Shown here in pieces: positions 43,780 to 52,933 of a DNA stretch of 64,000 nucleotides. The notes beneath the pieces are model-generated. The model had not been told where the DNA came from and made no database searches. It was given only the letters and a program-made list of their open reading frames with translations. The position numbers and the translations under genes were made by a program. The stretch's first letter is position 1. Each line of letters starts with the position of its first letter. Origin of the DNA: Oscillospiraceae bacterium (lineage in GTDB: Bacteria; Bacillota; Clostridia; Oscillospirales; Acutalibacteraceae); the NCBI GenBank assembly GCA_015065725.1, contig SVPV01000001.1:55434-119433 (forward strand), in the 5' to 3' direction.

Positions 43780-44586
43780 ATGGCAATCACAGCTGACGTT
43801 ACAAAAAAAACCGCTAAAGCGGCACTAAAGGGTAATTGGGTTAAAGCCATAGCAATAGGTGCTGTCCTGATTTTTTCGGGATTTATTATTTATATAGCTC
43901 TTTCTTTTATAGGCACTGTTTTTCCGAGCGTTGTAACTGCCTTAATAACACTGTTAATTACAGCACTTGTATTTATACCTCTTTTAATGGGTGCATTAAG
44001 GTCTTATTGGCGTATAATGTGGGACTCATCCGATACTCTTGATTCGGTTTTTTATTACTTTGTTTCGCTTGAGCGTTATAGTAGAGTTGCAAAACTGGTA
44101 TTGGCATTGTTTTTAAAAGCGGTAGGGGTGGGAATTTTACTTTTTATTCCCGCTATTATAACCGACCTTTTTTCCAAAGCGGCATTATATGAGTTCTTCG
44201 GCATTTCGGCACCTGCGTGGGTGGGCAATCTTTGGATAGCTTCGGGATTTTTAAAGGCTGTGGCACTTGTAATTTTAGCGGCTGTAATGCTTAAATACTA
44301 TCTGTCTTTTTTCTTAGTTATTGCCGACGAACAAATGGATGTATATGAAGCAATCCATAAATCCACCTTACTGTCGCGTGCTACCGCAATCGACTTTTTA
44401 GGACTTATTTTAAGCTTTTTTGGTTGGATTTTGATATCTTTAATAGCAATTCCGCTTATATTTACTCTGCCGTATTTTTTGACTTCCTATATGGTACATT
44501 CAAGGTTTGCGGTGGCAAATTATAATAAGGTAGTAAACCAAATGTCTTCAGTAAATGAGCATCAGTTTTCGTCAGACGATATGTAA
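43780..44586 (+). CDS. DUF975-family integral membrane protein
   Basis: This 268-residue protein starts TKKTAKAALKGNWVKAIAIGAV, typical of DUF975 proteins. About five to six hydrophobic segments are visible (around residues 25-45, 50-70, 105-130, 155-175, 205-235). The function of the family is unknown. TTTGGAGG precedes the ATG 18 bases after pcrA. The next gene starts 23 bases later, so it may be co-transcribed with both. Confidence 0.8.
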   Translation: MAITADVTKKTAKAALKGNWVKAIAIGAVLIFSGFIIYIALSFIGTVFPSVVTALITLLITALVFIPLLMGALRSYWRIMWDSSDTLDSVFYYFVSLERYSRVAKLVLALFLKAVGVGILLFIPAIITDLFSKAALYEFFGISAPAWVGNLWIASGFLKAVALVILAAVMLKYYLSFFLVIADEQMDVYEAIHKSTLLSRATAIDFLGLILSFFGWILISLIAIPLIFTLPYFLTSYMVHSRFAVANYNKVVNQMSSVNEHQFSSDDM

Positions 44587-44609
44587 TTTAAAGATGTTTC
44601 GGGGTATGT

Positions 44610-45959
44610 ATGAAAAAGAATGATATTGTTGAGCTTTATATAGATGCTATGTCGTCAGAGGGTAGCGGTATCGGTAGATATGACGGTATGACCGTGTTTG
44701 TGCCGCTTACCGCAATCGGCGATAGTATTAAGGCACGAATAGTAAAGGTTAAAACGAGCTACGCTTACGGTATTATAGAAGAAATTTTAACACCGTCAAG
44801 TGATAGGATAATGCCAGACTGTAAGTCATTTAAGCAATGCGGTGGGTGTGTTTATAGGCATATTAGCTACGAAAGTGAATGTAAAATAAAACAAAATAAA
44901 GTTTATAATGCCGTAAAACGAATAGGCGGTGTTGATATGTTGCCGAGGCCCATTATTTCGGCAGAAAATACCGAAAGATACCGTAATAAAGCACAGTATC
45001 CCGTAGCGGATACGGGGGATTGCGGTTTTTATGCTACCCATTCGCATAGAATAATACCTACAAGCGATTGTCTTTTAGAGCCAAAAGAATTTAAAGCGGC
45101 TACAAATTTCTTAAAAAAATTCATAAATGATAATAAAATAAGAGTTTATGACGAAAAAACAGGTAAAGGAATCATACGCCATTTTTATATGCGGTGTGGC
45201 TCTCTGACAGGCGAATTAATGGCTGTGCTTGTAATAAATTCTGATAGCTTTAAGTTTGAAAAAGAACTAGTAAACGGCCTTTTAGAAGTGCTTGGCGAAA
45301 ATCTTAAAAGTGTATATCTTAATATTAATAAGGCCGATACAAATGTAATTTTGGGCAAGGAATGTAGGCTTCTTTACGGCAAGGAATATATAACCGATAT
45401 TCTGGCAGGCGTTAAGGTTAGAATTTCGCCGCTTTCCTTTTATCAGGTCAATAGAACAATGGCAGAAAAACTTTATAATAAGGCTATAGAATATGTAGAG
45501 CCTGACGGCAAAAACATATTAGACCTTTATTGCGGTGCGGGTACTATAGGTCTTTCTATGGCTAAAAGGGCAAAATCGGTAATCGGCGTAGAAATTGTGC
45601 CTGAGGCTATAAAGGACGCTAAGATTAATGCTAGTGAAAACGGCGTAGATAACGCGAGATTCATTTGTGCAGATGCAAAATCGGCGGCAAAAATGCTAGC
45701 ACAAGAGGGTATAAAGCCTGATGTGGTGATAGTAGACCCACCGAGAAAGGGTTGTGACAGTGAGGTTATAAGCACAATAGCAAACGACTTTAAACCCGAG
45801 AGTATAGTTTATGTTTCATGCGATGCTGCAACCTTTGCACGAGATTTAAAACTGTTTTGCGAGCTAGGCTATAAATTAGTTGAATATACGCCTGTGGACT
45901 TGTTCCCGAGGACAAGCCATGTTGAGTGTGTATCTTTGCTTTGCAAGGATACACAGTGA
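44610..45959 (+). CDS. rlmD: 23S rRNA (uracil-5-)-methyltransferase, RlmD/RumA type
   Basis: This SAM-dependent uracil C5-methyltransferase of the RumA/TrmA family has 449 residues. The N-terminal TRAM domain covers about residues 1-60. The iron-sulphur cysteines C71, C77 and C80 are present (CKSFKQCGGC), with a probable fourth cysteine in TSDCLLEP. The SAM motif is LDLYCGAGTIGLSMA, and the catalytic region has DPPRKGCD and the nucleophile C404 in YVSCDAATFARDL. The precise U site (1939 or 747) cannot be decided; some Firmicutes enzymes modify both. Confidence 0.9.
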   Translation: MKKNDIVELYIDAMSSEGSGIGRYDGMTVFVPLTAIGDSIKARIVKVKTSYAYGIIEEILTPSSDRIMPDCKSFKQCGGCVYRHISYESECKIKQNKVYNAVKRIGGVDMLPRPIISAENTERYRNKAQYPVADTGDCGFYATHSHRIIPTSDCLLEPKEFKAATNFLKKFINDNKIRVYDEKTGKGIIRHFYMRCGSLTGELMAVLVINSDSFKFEKELVNGLLEVLGENLKSVYLNINKADTNVILGKECRLLYGKEYITDILAGVKVRISPLSFYQVNRTMAEKLYNKAIEYVEPDGKNILDLYCGAGTIGLSMAKRAKSVIGVEIVPEAIKDAKINASENGVDNARFICADAKSAAKMLAQEGIKPDVVIVDPPRKGCDSEVISTIANDFKPESIVYVSCDAATFARDLKLFCELGYKLVEYTPVDLFPRTSHVECVSLLCKDTQ

Positions 45960-46103
45960 TATAAATTCCTAACGGAATTTGCGAGATATAATGTATGCGA
46001 TGAAATATCGTATTTAGAGTGGAAAGGTTATATGTCCTAATTGTTGGACAATGCATATGATATAATTAAACAAAGGATACTTAAAAACACGAGGTAGAAT
46101 GAA

Positions 46104-48218
46104 ATGTTTAAGAAACTAAAGTTTATTGACTTGTTTGCTGGTATTGGCGGAATAAGATTAGGATTTGAACGTGCGGGTTGTGAATGTGTGTTTAGTTCGG
46201 AAATTGATAGACACGCTTGTGAAATGTACGAGGCAAATTATGGAGATAATCCTTATTGTGACATTACAAAACTTGATGCAAATGATATCCCAGACTTTGA
46301 TATATTATGTGCAGGTTTTCCGTGTCAATCCTTCTCTATTTGCGGAAGACAAAAAGGCTTTTATGATGAAATACGAGGTACGCTCTTCTTCGATATATGC
46401 AGATTGTTAGAAGCAAAGAAACCGTCGGCATTTATGTTGGAAAATGTTTTTAACCTAGAAAAACACGATAAAGGGAAAACTTTATCAGTTATGCTTGATG
46501 CCCTCAATTCTCTTGGTTATTCGGTGTCTTACAATGTTTTAAATGCTAGAGACTTTGGCGTTCCTCAAAACAGAGAGAGAATAATTATTGTAGGCAATAA
46601 AAAAGGTAGGTTTTTCGATTTTAAAAAACTACAAAAAAACAGGATATCTTCAATGCAAGGCTTTTTGGATAAAGATGGTGTTTTCGAAATATTGTCACCC
46701 GATTCCTATACAATACTTGATAATTCTTTAATAAAAACCCAAAATAAATCAGGGTTGAGATTTTGTGGCTACAGAAATAAAAAAATTAGAACTACAGGAG
46801 TTAGACCAGGAACCGAACATTTATCCAGAGTACATAAGCAACCCAACAGAATATATGATGCAGATGGAACACATCCCACATTGGCTTCACAAGAGTTTAG
46901 CGGTAGATATTTTATTAAAGTAGGTGATACTGTTCGTAAACTTACAATGAACGAATGTTATCGCTTTATGGGTTTCCCAAATAATTTTAAAAGGATAGGA
47001 ACAGACGCACAACTATATGCACGTATAGGAAATAGTGTTTGTGTTCCGATGATTGAGGCGGTTGCAAATCAAATTGTAAAACAATTATTTACAGAAGGAG
47101 TGTATGATATGAATTCAACAAATACTTTTCTCGAAAAAACTTATCAAGAAGCAATTACATTAAAGAGTTTGAGTTCTTTGAACCTATCAAACGAACAACT
47201 TTCTAGATTAGATGTAATAGCACAGAAAGAAGAAACTTTTAAAGGTGTTTTTACGGTTCTGTTTACAAGTTTAACCTATAAGGCATTACATCCTAACCAA
47301 GATGTAAGAAGACATCAAGCAAATATGTACGGTGGATATAGCGGAAGAAGCTTTGATACAAAATATATAACCCCTTTCTTAAAACAAAAGAGATTTCTTG
47401 GAGCAATGAAAGAATCTGGTTGGTTAACAAGAAGCCTTGAACAGAATATTCCCTACGGATTGGACTTTCCTGGAAAAATTCAGAGCAAACAAGTCAAGGA
47501 TGCTTTTTTAAAAACGCTTCACGATGTCGAAGAAAATGGTGTGGATGCAACCTCTCTTTTGAAAGGGTTAATCTATTACAGCAACAAATACAAGGGCGAT
47601 AAAAATGTAATTTTGATTAATCCGATTGAAAAGGAAACTAAAATTACAATAGAAGAAATAATTAGTGCTTTAAAACAACACTTTTATTTTAAATATAAAA
47701 GTCGAGGTGCTTCTATTCTTCCGGTAATTGCTCTTTATAGTATCTATGAGTGTATCACTGACGAGTTGAGGAGATTTGATGGTATGACTTTAGATGAAAA
47801 AGAATCTCACAATAGTTCTGACAGAAGTAGCGGCGAGACGGGCGATATTGTTGTCAGGGATGCTAACGGTGAAATTTACGAAGTAGTAGAAGTGAAGTTT
47901 GAAATTGCTGTAGATTCAATAATGATTGAGGATGCATATAAGAAGATTGCGAATAAACCAGTACAAAGATATTATATTTTAAGCACCAAAACACCTTGTG
48001 AAGATGAACTTGTGAAAATGAATGAAATTATTAGTCGCATAAGAGAAGAACATGGTTGTCAAGTAATTGTTAATGGTTTAATACCGACTATGAAATATTA
48101 TTTAAGATTACTTGATGATACTGACAAATTTGTTTCTAATTATATTAAAAATCTTTCTAATGATACTGAAATCAATTATGAGCATAAAATTGCATGGAAC
48201 ACCATTATGAATGCGTAA
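46104..48218 (+). CDS. Fused C5-cytosine methyltransferase and type II restriction endonuclease
   Basis: This 704-residue frame is a type II restriction-modification system in one ORF. Residues 1-335 are a complete m5C methyltransferase: motif I FIDLFAGIGGIRLGFE, catalytic C74 in GFPCQSFS, ENV at 113-115, QNRERIIIVG, a target-recognition region and final IGNSVCVP. Residues 336-704 look like a restriction enzyme with a PD-(D/E)XK-type core, D581 and E596-V-K598. From memory this half resembles the SacI family, which is tentative. At the junction AGAAGGAG (47093-47100) lies 8 bases before an in-frame ATG at 47109, so a separate nuclease may also be made. The gene is A/T-rich, isolated among housekeeping genes and probably acquired by transfer. 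Confidence 0.82.
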   Translation: MFKKLKFIDLFAGIGGIRLGFERAGCECVFSSEIDRHACEMYEANYGDNPYCDITKLDANDIPDFDILCAGFPCQSFSICGRQKGFYDEIRGTLFFDICRLLEAKKPSAFMLENVFNLEKHDKGKTLSVMLDALNSLGYSVSYNVLNARDFGVPQNRERIIIVGNKKGRFFDFKKLQKNRISSMQGFLDKDGVFEILSPDSYTILDNSLIKTQNKSGLRFCGYRNKKIRTTGVRPGTEHLSRVHKQPNRIYDADGTHPTLASQEFSGRYFIKVGDTVRKLTMNECYRFMGFPNNFKRIGTDAQLYARIGNSVCVPMIEAVANQIVKQLFTEGVYDMNSTNTFLEKTYQEAITLKSLSSLNLSNEQLSRLDVIAQKEETFKGVFTVLFTSLTYKALHPNQDVRRHQANMYGGYSGRSFDTKYITPFLKQKRFLGAMKESGWLTRSLEQNIPYGLDFPGKIQSKQVKDAFLKTLHDVEENGVDATSLLKGLIYYSNKYKGDKNVILINPIEKETKITIEEIISALKQHFYFKYKSRGASILPVIALYSIYECITDELRRFDGMTLDEKESHNSSDRSSGETGDIVVRDANGEIYEVVEVKFEIAVDSIMIEDAYKKIANKPVQRYYILSTKTPCEDELVKMNEIISRIREEHGCQVIVNGLIPTMKYYLRLLDDTDKFVSNYIKNLSNDTEINYEHKIAWNTIMNA
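47093..47111 (+). promoter_or_regulatory. Internal ribosome binding site and start codon in the R-M fusion
   Basis: AGAAGGAG, an 8-base spacer and ATG lie in frame exactly where the methyltransferase ends and the endonuclease begins (MNSTNTF). The spacing is ideal for independent initiation. Confidence 0.65.
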
Positions 48219-48314
48219 AAACAATCCAATTTAATAATATTAACCGTAGCGAGTCAAAATAGTGATAGCATCTATTATTTTTCGAGAACGAAAAACACTA
48301 AAGGACCTGATAAA

Positions 48315-49262
48315 ATGTGTACGGCACTCACATATAAAACAGAAAATCACTATTTTGGCAGAAATTTAGATTTAGAGCGGGGATACGGTGAAGAAGTAGT
48401 TATTACTTCCCGTAATTATCCTTTAATGTTCCGTCATACCAAGGTTATAAAAAACCATTATGCACTAATTGGTACGGCGGCGGTAGTAGACGGATATCCG
48501 CTTTATTTTGAGGCAACAAACGAAGCGGGCGTTAGTATGGCGGGGCTTAACTTTCCGCAAAATGCCGTTTACTATGACTTAATGGAAAAAAAGACAAATA
48601 TTGCTTCGTTTGAACTGATACCGTATCTTTTAGGCACTGCCGACAGTATTGATAAAGTGAGGCAAATGCTTTCGAAAATTAATGTAGTAAATACAAGCTT
48701 TGCTGAAAATTTACCTGCTTCACCGCTTCATTGGATTATTGCTGACAAACAAGAATCGGTGGTTTTAGAGTGTACAAAAAACGGTATTACCCTATACGAT
48801 AATCCTTTTGGCGTGCTTACAAACAATCCGACCTTCGATTATCACCTTACAAATATAAATAATTATATGGGGCTTTTTGAGGGTGCGGCAGAAAATAAAC
48901 TTTGTCCCGAGCATCAGCTCAACAATTATAGTTTAGGGTTAGGGGCATTGGGGCTTCCCGGAGATTTTTCAAGCGGCTCGCGTTTTGTAAAAACCGTTTT
49001 TTTAAAGCAAAAATCGGTTTTATGCAGTAGCAATAAGGATAGTGTTAATCAATTTTTTCATATTTTAGATGCCGTTGCTATGCCAAAGGGATGTGTTATG
49101 ACTAGAAACGGCGAATATGAATACACACGATATTCCTGCTGTATAAATACAGATACAAAAGTTTTTTATTATAAAACTTATGATAATAGTACAATAAGAA
49201 ATGTAGGTATGTATTCTGTCGATTTAGACGGCGATAAACTGTATAATTATAAAATGGAATGA
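48315..49262 (+). CDS. bsh: Choloylglycine (bile salt) hydrolase
   Basis: This Ntn-hydrolase of 315 residues probably cleaves the amino-acid conjugate from bile salts. The nucleophile is Cys2, exposed after removal of Met1 (MCTALTYK). Arg16 and Asp19 follow in FGRNLDLE. Later come the segments AGLNFPQNA, LHWIIADKQESVV, LTNNPTFDYHLTN and SSGSRFVK, all typical of clostridial bile salt hydrolases rather than penicillin V acylases. No signal peptide is present, so it is cytosolic. AAAGGACC precedes the start. It follows the R-M gene by 96 bases with no gene between. Confidence 0.9.
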   Translation: MCTALTYKTENHYFGRNLDLERGYGEEVVITSRNYPLMFRHTKVIKNHYALIGTAAVVDGYPLYFEATNEAGVSMAGLNFPQNAVYYDLMEKKTNIASFELIPYLLGTADSIDKVRQMLSKINVVNTSFAENLPASPLHWIIADKQESVVLECTKNGITLYDNPFGVLTNNPTFDYHLTNINNYMGLFEGAAENKLCPEHQLNNYSLGLGALGLPGDFSSGSRFVKTVFLKQKSVLCSSNKDSVNQFFHILDAVAMPKGCVMTRNGEYEYTRYSCCINTDTKVFYYKTYDNSTIRNVGMYSVDLDGDKLYNYKME

Positions 49263-49269
49263 TAAAAAA

Positions 49270-49300
49270 TTCGCAAATCCGCTAAAAGCGGATTTGCGAA
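49270..49300. terminator. Perfect 13-bp hairpin after bsh
   Basis: The arms TTCGCAAATCCGC and complement have a 5-base loop, 7 bases after the bsh stop. The T-run (T6) lies on the minus-strand side, while the plus-strand side is A-rich. It therefore looks better suited to minus-strand termination, although no minus-strand gene ends here. Confidence 0.6.
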
Positions 49301-49390
49301 AAAGGTCATAACTAAATTTTATATAGGTAAAAAAAGTAAATTGTATAACAAAAATAGTTTTACATAAATTTAAATTAAGGGGAAATAAAA

Positions 49391-50725
49391 ATGAAACTTA
49401 ATACCAAACGCACTGTTCTTGTAGGCTTTGCATTTTTGGCTATAAGTGCATTTTGGCAAATGTACGATAGTCTTGTACCTATGATTTTAACAGGTACATT
49501 CAAAATTTCCGAAACCGTTTCGGGTACTATAATGGCGGCGGATAATGTTTTGGCACTGTTTTTATTGCCGCTTTTTGGCGGTCTTTCTGATAGGTGCAAA
49601 AGCAGACTCGGTAAACGCCGTCCGTTTATACTTTTCGGCTCTCTTTTGTCGGTTGTTTTAATGTTAGGATTACCCTTGCTTGATAATAGCTATTTTTCGG
49701 CACCAAGTGAAACTAAAACCTTGCTGTTTATAGTAAATTTAGGTCTATTGCTTATTGCTATGGGTACCTTTAGAAGTCCTGCTGTAGCACTTATGCCCGA
49801 CGTTACTCCAAAACCGCTTCGCAGTAAGGCTAATGCTATTATTAACCTTATGGGTGCTGTTGGCGGTATTATATATCTTATACTTACAAGTGTACTTTAT
49901 AGTAAAAGCCGTACCGAAGGTCTTGAGCATATAAATTATCTCCCTATATTTTCTATAGTAGCTGGTATTATGCTGGTTGCTTTGGCGATAATAATGTTTT
50001 GTGTTAACGAGCCAAAGCTTGCAGCCTTACAGTCAGAATACGAAAGGGAACACCCCGAAGAAAATCTTTCTGTCAAAACAGATGATGGCGAAAAAGAGGT
50101 TATGCCTAAAGATGTTAAAAAGAGTCTTATTTTCCTTTTGCTGTCAATTGCGTTTTGGTTTATCGGATATAACGGCATAACTACTTGGTTTACAACATAT
50201 GCTACAAATGTCTGGGATATGGCAGTAGGTCAAGCAACTATGTGTTTGACTGTTGCTACCGCAGGGGCTATTGTTAGCTATATTCCTGTAGGTAATATTG
50301 CAAGTAAGGTTGGCAGACGCCGTACAATTAAGTTCGGTGTTCTTTTACTGGCTTCCTGCTTTGCTGCGGCATTTTTGTACACACTTATATCGGAAAAGTT
50401 TAGCCCGTTACTCTATTTACTCTTTGCACTTGTGGGTGTTGCTTGGGCTGCAATTAATGTAAACAGTCTTCCAATGGTTGTTGAAATGTGTTCGGGCAGT
50501 CAAATAGGCAAGTTTACAGGTCTTTATTATACCTTTAGTATGTCGGCACAGATTGCAACCCCTATACTTGCAGGCTGGTTACTTGAACACATAGGCTATA
50601 AGGCTCTGTTCCCGTATGCCGCAATTGCTGTTTCGTTGGCATTTGTTACTATGAGCTTTGTTAAACACGGGGACAATAAAATTGAGGCAAAAAAAGGACT
50701 TGAAGCCTTTGACACGGACGATTGA
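49391..50725 (+). CDS. SLC45-like MFS transporter
   Basis: This 444-residue major facilitator has about 12 hydrophobic segments. The loop after helix 2 reads LSDRCKSRLGKRRPF, matching the D-R-x(n)-G-R-R-R-P signature of SLC45/GPH-like sugar symporters. The helix-4 region has RSPAVALMPDVTPKPLRSKANA, also typical of this group. A charged cytoplasmic loop of about 45 residues separates the two halves. It probably moves a disaccharide or glycoside with a cation; substrate unknown. AAGGGGAAA precedes the ATG. A glycerophosphodiesterase gene follows 16 bases later. Confidence 0.85.
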   Translation: MKLNTKRTVLVGFAFLAISAFWQMYDSLVPMILTGTFKISETVSGTIMAADNVLALFLLPLFGGLSDRCKSRLGKRRPFILFGSLLSVVLMLGLPLLDNSYFSAPSETKTLLFIVNLGLLLIAMGTFRSPAVALMPDVTPKPLRSKANAIINLMGAVGGIIYLILTSVLYSKSRTEGLEHINYLPIFSIVAGIMLVALAIIMFCVNEPKLAALQSEYEREHPEENLSVKTDDGEKEVMPKDVKKSLIFLLLSIAFWFIGYNGITTWFTTYATNVWDMAVGQATMCLTVATAGAIVSYIPVGNIASKVGRRRTIKFGVLLLASCFAAAFLYTLISEKFSPLLYLLFALVGVAWAAINVNSLPMVVEMCSGSQIGKFTGLYYTFSMSAQIATPILAGWLLEHIGYKALFPYAAIAVSLAFVTMSFVKHGDNKIEAKKGLEAFDTDD

Positions 50726-50741
50726 GAGGAAATCTGATTTT

Positions 50742-51578
50742 ATGGTAAAAATCTTTGCTGTTTGTTTTGTTGCTGTCCTGATTTTTGGCATTTTTTATAT
50801 AATATCACTTCGGGGTAGAATAGGTTATACCGATTGGAAATCTTTTAAAGGATTTTATTTTGCACACAGAGGACTTCATAATAACTCAACTGCACCTGAA
50901 AACAGTATGGAAGCCTTTAGACGTGCCAAAGAAAAAGGCTACGGTGTTGAATTTGATGTACATTTAATGGCGGACGGAAATTTGGCTGTAATACACGATA
51001 ATTCGCTTTTACGTACTGCAGGCGTAGATGTTCAAATTGAAGATTTAACGACTGCCGATTTAAAGAATTATTTTCTTGAGGGTACTGCCGAGACAATTCC
51101 GACGTTTTCACAGGTTTTATCCTTTTTTGACGGAGCGGTCCCGCTTATAATCGAGGTAAAAACAAACGGAAAAAATGCAGCCGCCGTTTCTCAAAAGGTT
51201 AGCGAACAGCTTGAAGATTATAAGGGTAGCTACTGCATAGAAAGCTTTGACCCAAGGTGCGTATACTGGTTCACTAAAAATAAGCCTGAGGTAATAAGAG
51301 GTCAGCTTTCAGAAAATTATTTCAAGAATGATAAAAGTGTATTGTCGTTTCCTTTAAAGACATTAATGACGGGGCTTACTACCAACTTCTTAACTAAGCC
51401 CGATTTTGTAGCATATCGCTTTGCAGATAGAAAGCATATAAGCTATAGGCTTTGTCGAAAGCTTTGGAAAATGCAGGGCGTTGGTTGGACCATAACCGAT
51501 GAAAAGGATTTAAAGACTGCAAACGAGGAAAATATTTTCCCGATTTTTGAAAATATTAATCCAAAGGTTAGAAAATAG
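50742..51578 (+). CDS. Glycerophosphodiester phosphodiesterase, membrane-anchored
   Basis: This GDPD-family TIM-barrel enzyme has 278 residues and an N-terminal membrane segment (FAVCFVAVLIFGIFYIISL). The active-site motifs are HRGLHNNSTAPENSMEAF, EFDVHLMADG and IHDNS, followed by IIEVKT and the terminal VGWTITDE. It hydrolyses glycerophosphodiesters to glycerol 3-phosphate and an alcohol. The ORF track starts inside the MFS gene; GAGAGGAAA favours the ATG at 50742. It is likely co-transcribed with the transporter. Confidence 0.9.
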   Translation: MVKIFAVCFVAVLIFGIFYIISLRGRIGYTDWKSFKGFYFAHRGLHNNSTAPENSMEAFRRAKEKGYGVEFDVHLMADGNLAVIHDNSLLRTAGVDVQIEDLTTADLKNYFLEGTAETIPTFSQVLSFFDGAVPLIIEVKTNGKNAAAVSQKVSEQLEDYKGSYCIESFDPRCVYWFTKNKPEVIRGQLSENYFKNDKSVLSFPLKTLMTGLTTNFLTKPDFVAYRFADRKHISYRLCRKLWKMQGVGWTITDEKDLKTANEENIFPIFENINPKVRK

Positions 51579-51605
51579 TTTTGAGTTTTTAAAAAGCCTC
51601 GGTGG

Positions 51606-51634
51606 TTGACATTAATAAATTAGTGTGTTACACT
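51606..51634 (+). promoter_or_regulatory. Promoter of the DegT aminotransferase gene
   Basis: TTGACA, a 17-base spacer and TACACT lie 51 bases before the start. Confidence 0.75.
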
Positions 51635-51684
51635 TGTATGGTTAATAGCGTTTAAAACTTTATTTGTAAGTAGGTTTTATTTGT

Positions 51685-52869
51685 ATGAAAAGGTTTGAAA
51701 ACAAGGTTTGGTTAGCGTCTCCCACAATGCATGGGGAGGAAATTAAATATATCAACGAAGCTTATGAAACAAATTGGATGAGTACGGTAGGTGCCAATAT
51801 AAACGAGGTTGAAAAAAGCATTTCTGAAAAGGTAGGCTGTAAATATGCTGTAGCACTGTCTTGCGGTACTGCTGCTTTACATATGGCAGTAAAGCTTGCA
51901 GGCGTTAAAAGAGGGGATAGGGTGTTTTGCTCTGATTTAACCTTTGCAGCAACACTTAATCCTGTGGTTTATGAAGGCGGAATTCCCGTATTTATTGATA
52001 CAGAGTATGATACTTGGAACATGTGTCCTAAAGCACTTGAAAAAGCCTTCCAAATTTATCCTGAGGTAAAGGTTGTGGTTGTGGCACATCTTTACGGAAC
52101 GCCTGCTAAAATGGACGAAATAAGAGCTGTTGCCGACCGGCATAACGCGGTTATTATTGAGGACGCGGCAGAATCTTTAGGTGCTACATATAAAGGTGTT
52201 CAAACAGGAACTTTTGGTACATATAACTGTATTTCATTTAATGGAAATAAAATCATTACAGGCTCTTCTGGAGGTATGCTTTTAACCGATAGTAAGGAAG
52301 CTGCCGAAAAGGTGCGTAAATGGTCTACCCAGTCGCGTGAGAATGCACCTTGGTATCAGCATGAGGAAATCGGCTACAACTACCGTATGAGCAATGTTAT
52401 TGCAGGCGTGGTAAGGGGTCAAATTCCATATCTTGAAGAGCATATTGCTAAAAAGAAAGCAATTTTTGAGCGTTATAAAGAAGCCTTTAAGGATTTACCT
52501 GTTAAAATGAATCCGTTTGATGAGAAAAACAGTGTGCCTAACTATTGGCTTTCTTGTATGATTATTGAGCCAGACGCTATGTGCCGTCAGGAAAGAGTCG
52601 ACTGCGAGGCTTCTTATATCAGCGAAAATGGTAAATCTTGTCCGACTGAAATTTTAGAAAAGCTAGCAGAATATAATGCAGAGGGCAGACCTATTTGGAA
52701 GCCTATGCACGCCCAACCTATTTTCAAAAATCACGGTTTTGTAAATTGCGACGGTAATGACGTTGGTATGGACATTTTCGGTCGCGGTTTGTGTCTTCCA
52801 AGTGATATTAAAATGACAACCGATGAGCAGGATATAGTAATAGAAATTGTTAAGAGTTGTTTTAATTAA
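51685..52869 (+). CDS. DegT/DnrJ/EryC1/StrS-family sugar aminotransferase
   Basis: This PLP-dependent aminotransferase of 394 residues acts on a nucleotide-linked keto-sugar in most family members. Visible features are SCGTAALHMAVKLAGV, CSDLTFAATLNPV, EDAAESLGATYKG and the PLP lysine in SFNGNKIITGSSGG. The N-terminus WLASPTMHGEE and the cysteine-rich insert near residues 290-320 suggest a pilin or bacillosamine-type aminotransferase, which is tentative. It stands alone, with its own promoter and terminator. No dehydratase or acetyltransferase partner is adjacent. Confidence 0.88.
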   Translation: MKRFENKVWLASPTMHGEEIKYINEAYETNWMSTVGANINEVEKSISEKVGCKYAVALSCGTAALHMAVKLAGVKRGDRVFCSDLTFAATLNPVVYEGGIPVFIDTEYDTWNMCPKALEKAFQIYPEVKVVVVAHLYGTPAKMDEIRAVADRHNAVIIEDAAESLGATYKGVQTGTFGTYNCISFNGNKIITGSSGGMLLTDSKEAAEKVRKWSTQSRENAPWYQHEEIGYNYRMSNVIAGVVRGQIPYLEEHIAKKKAIFERYKEAFKDLPVKMNPFDEKNSVPNYWLSCMIIEPDAMCRQERVDCEASYISENGKSCPTEILEKLAEYNAEGRPIWKPMHAQPIFKNHGFVNCDGNDVGMDIFGRGLCLPSDIKMTTDEQDIVIEIVKSCFN

Positions 52870-52876
52870 TAATTTT

Positions 52877-52916
52877 ATGCCCCGTCAAAACCTAAACAAA
52901 GGTTTTGACGGGGCAT
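52877..52916. terminator. Bidirectional terminator between the aminotransferase and AraC genes
   Basis: A perfect 16-bp stem with arm ATGCCCCGTCAAAACC and an 8-base loop lies between two convergent genes. T-runs occur on both sides. Confidence 0.9.
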
Positions 52917-52933
52917 TTCTATGCTTTTACCTA

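Noticed and set aside
46104-48218. Type IIG (Eco57I-like) or prophage origin for the R-M gene
   Set aside because: The methyltransferase motifs are of the C5-cytosine type and come first, and no phage or integrase genes are nearby.
48315-49262. Penicillin V acylase as the primary call
   Set aside because: AGLNFP, LHWIIADK and the N-terminal MCTALTYK pattern fit bile salt hydrolases better, though substrate overlap remains possible.
50658-50741. Longer N-terminus of the glycerophosphodiesterase overlapping the MFS gene
   Set aside because: The extension has no ribosome binding site and would place a charged stretch before the membrane segment; GAGAGGAAA supports the ATG at 50742.
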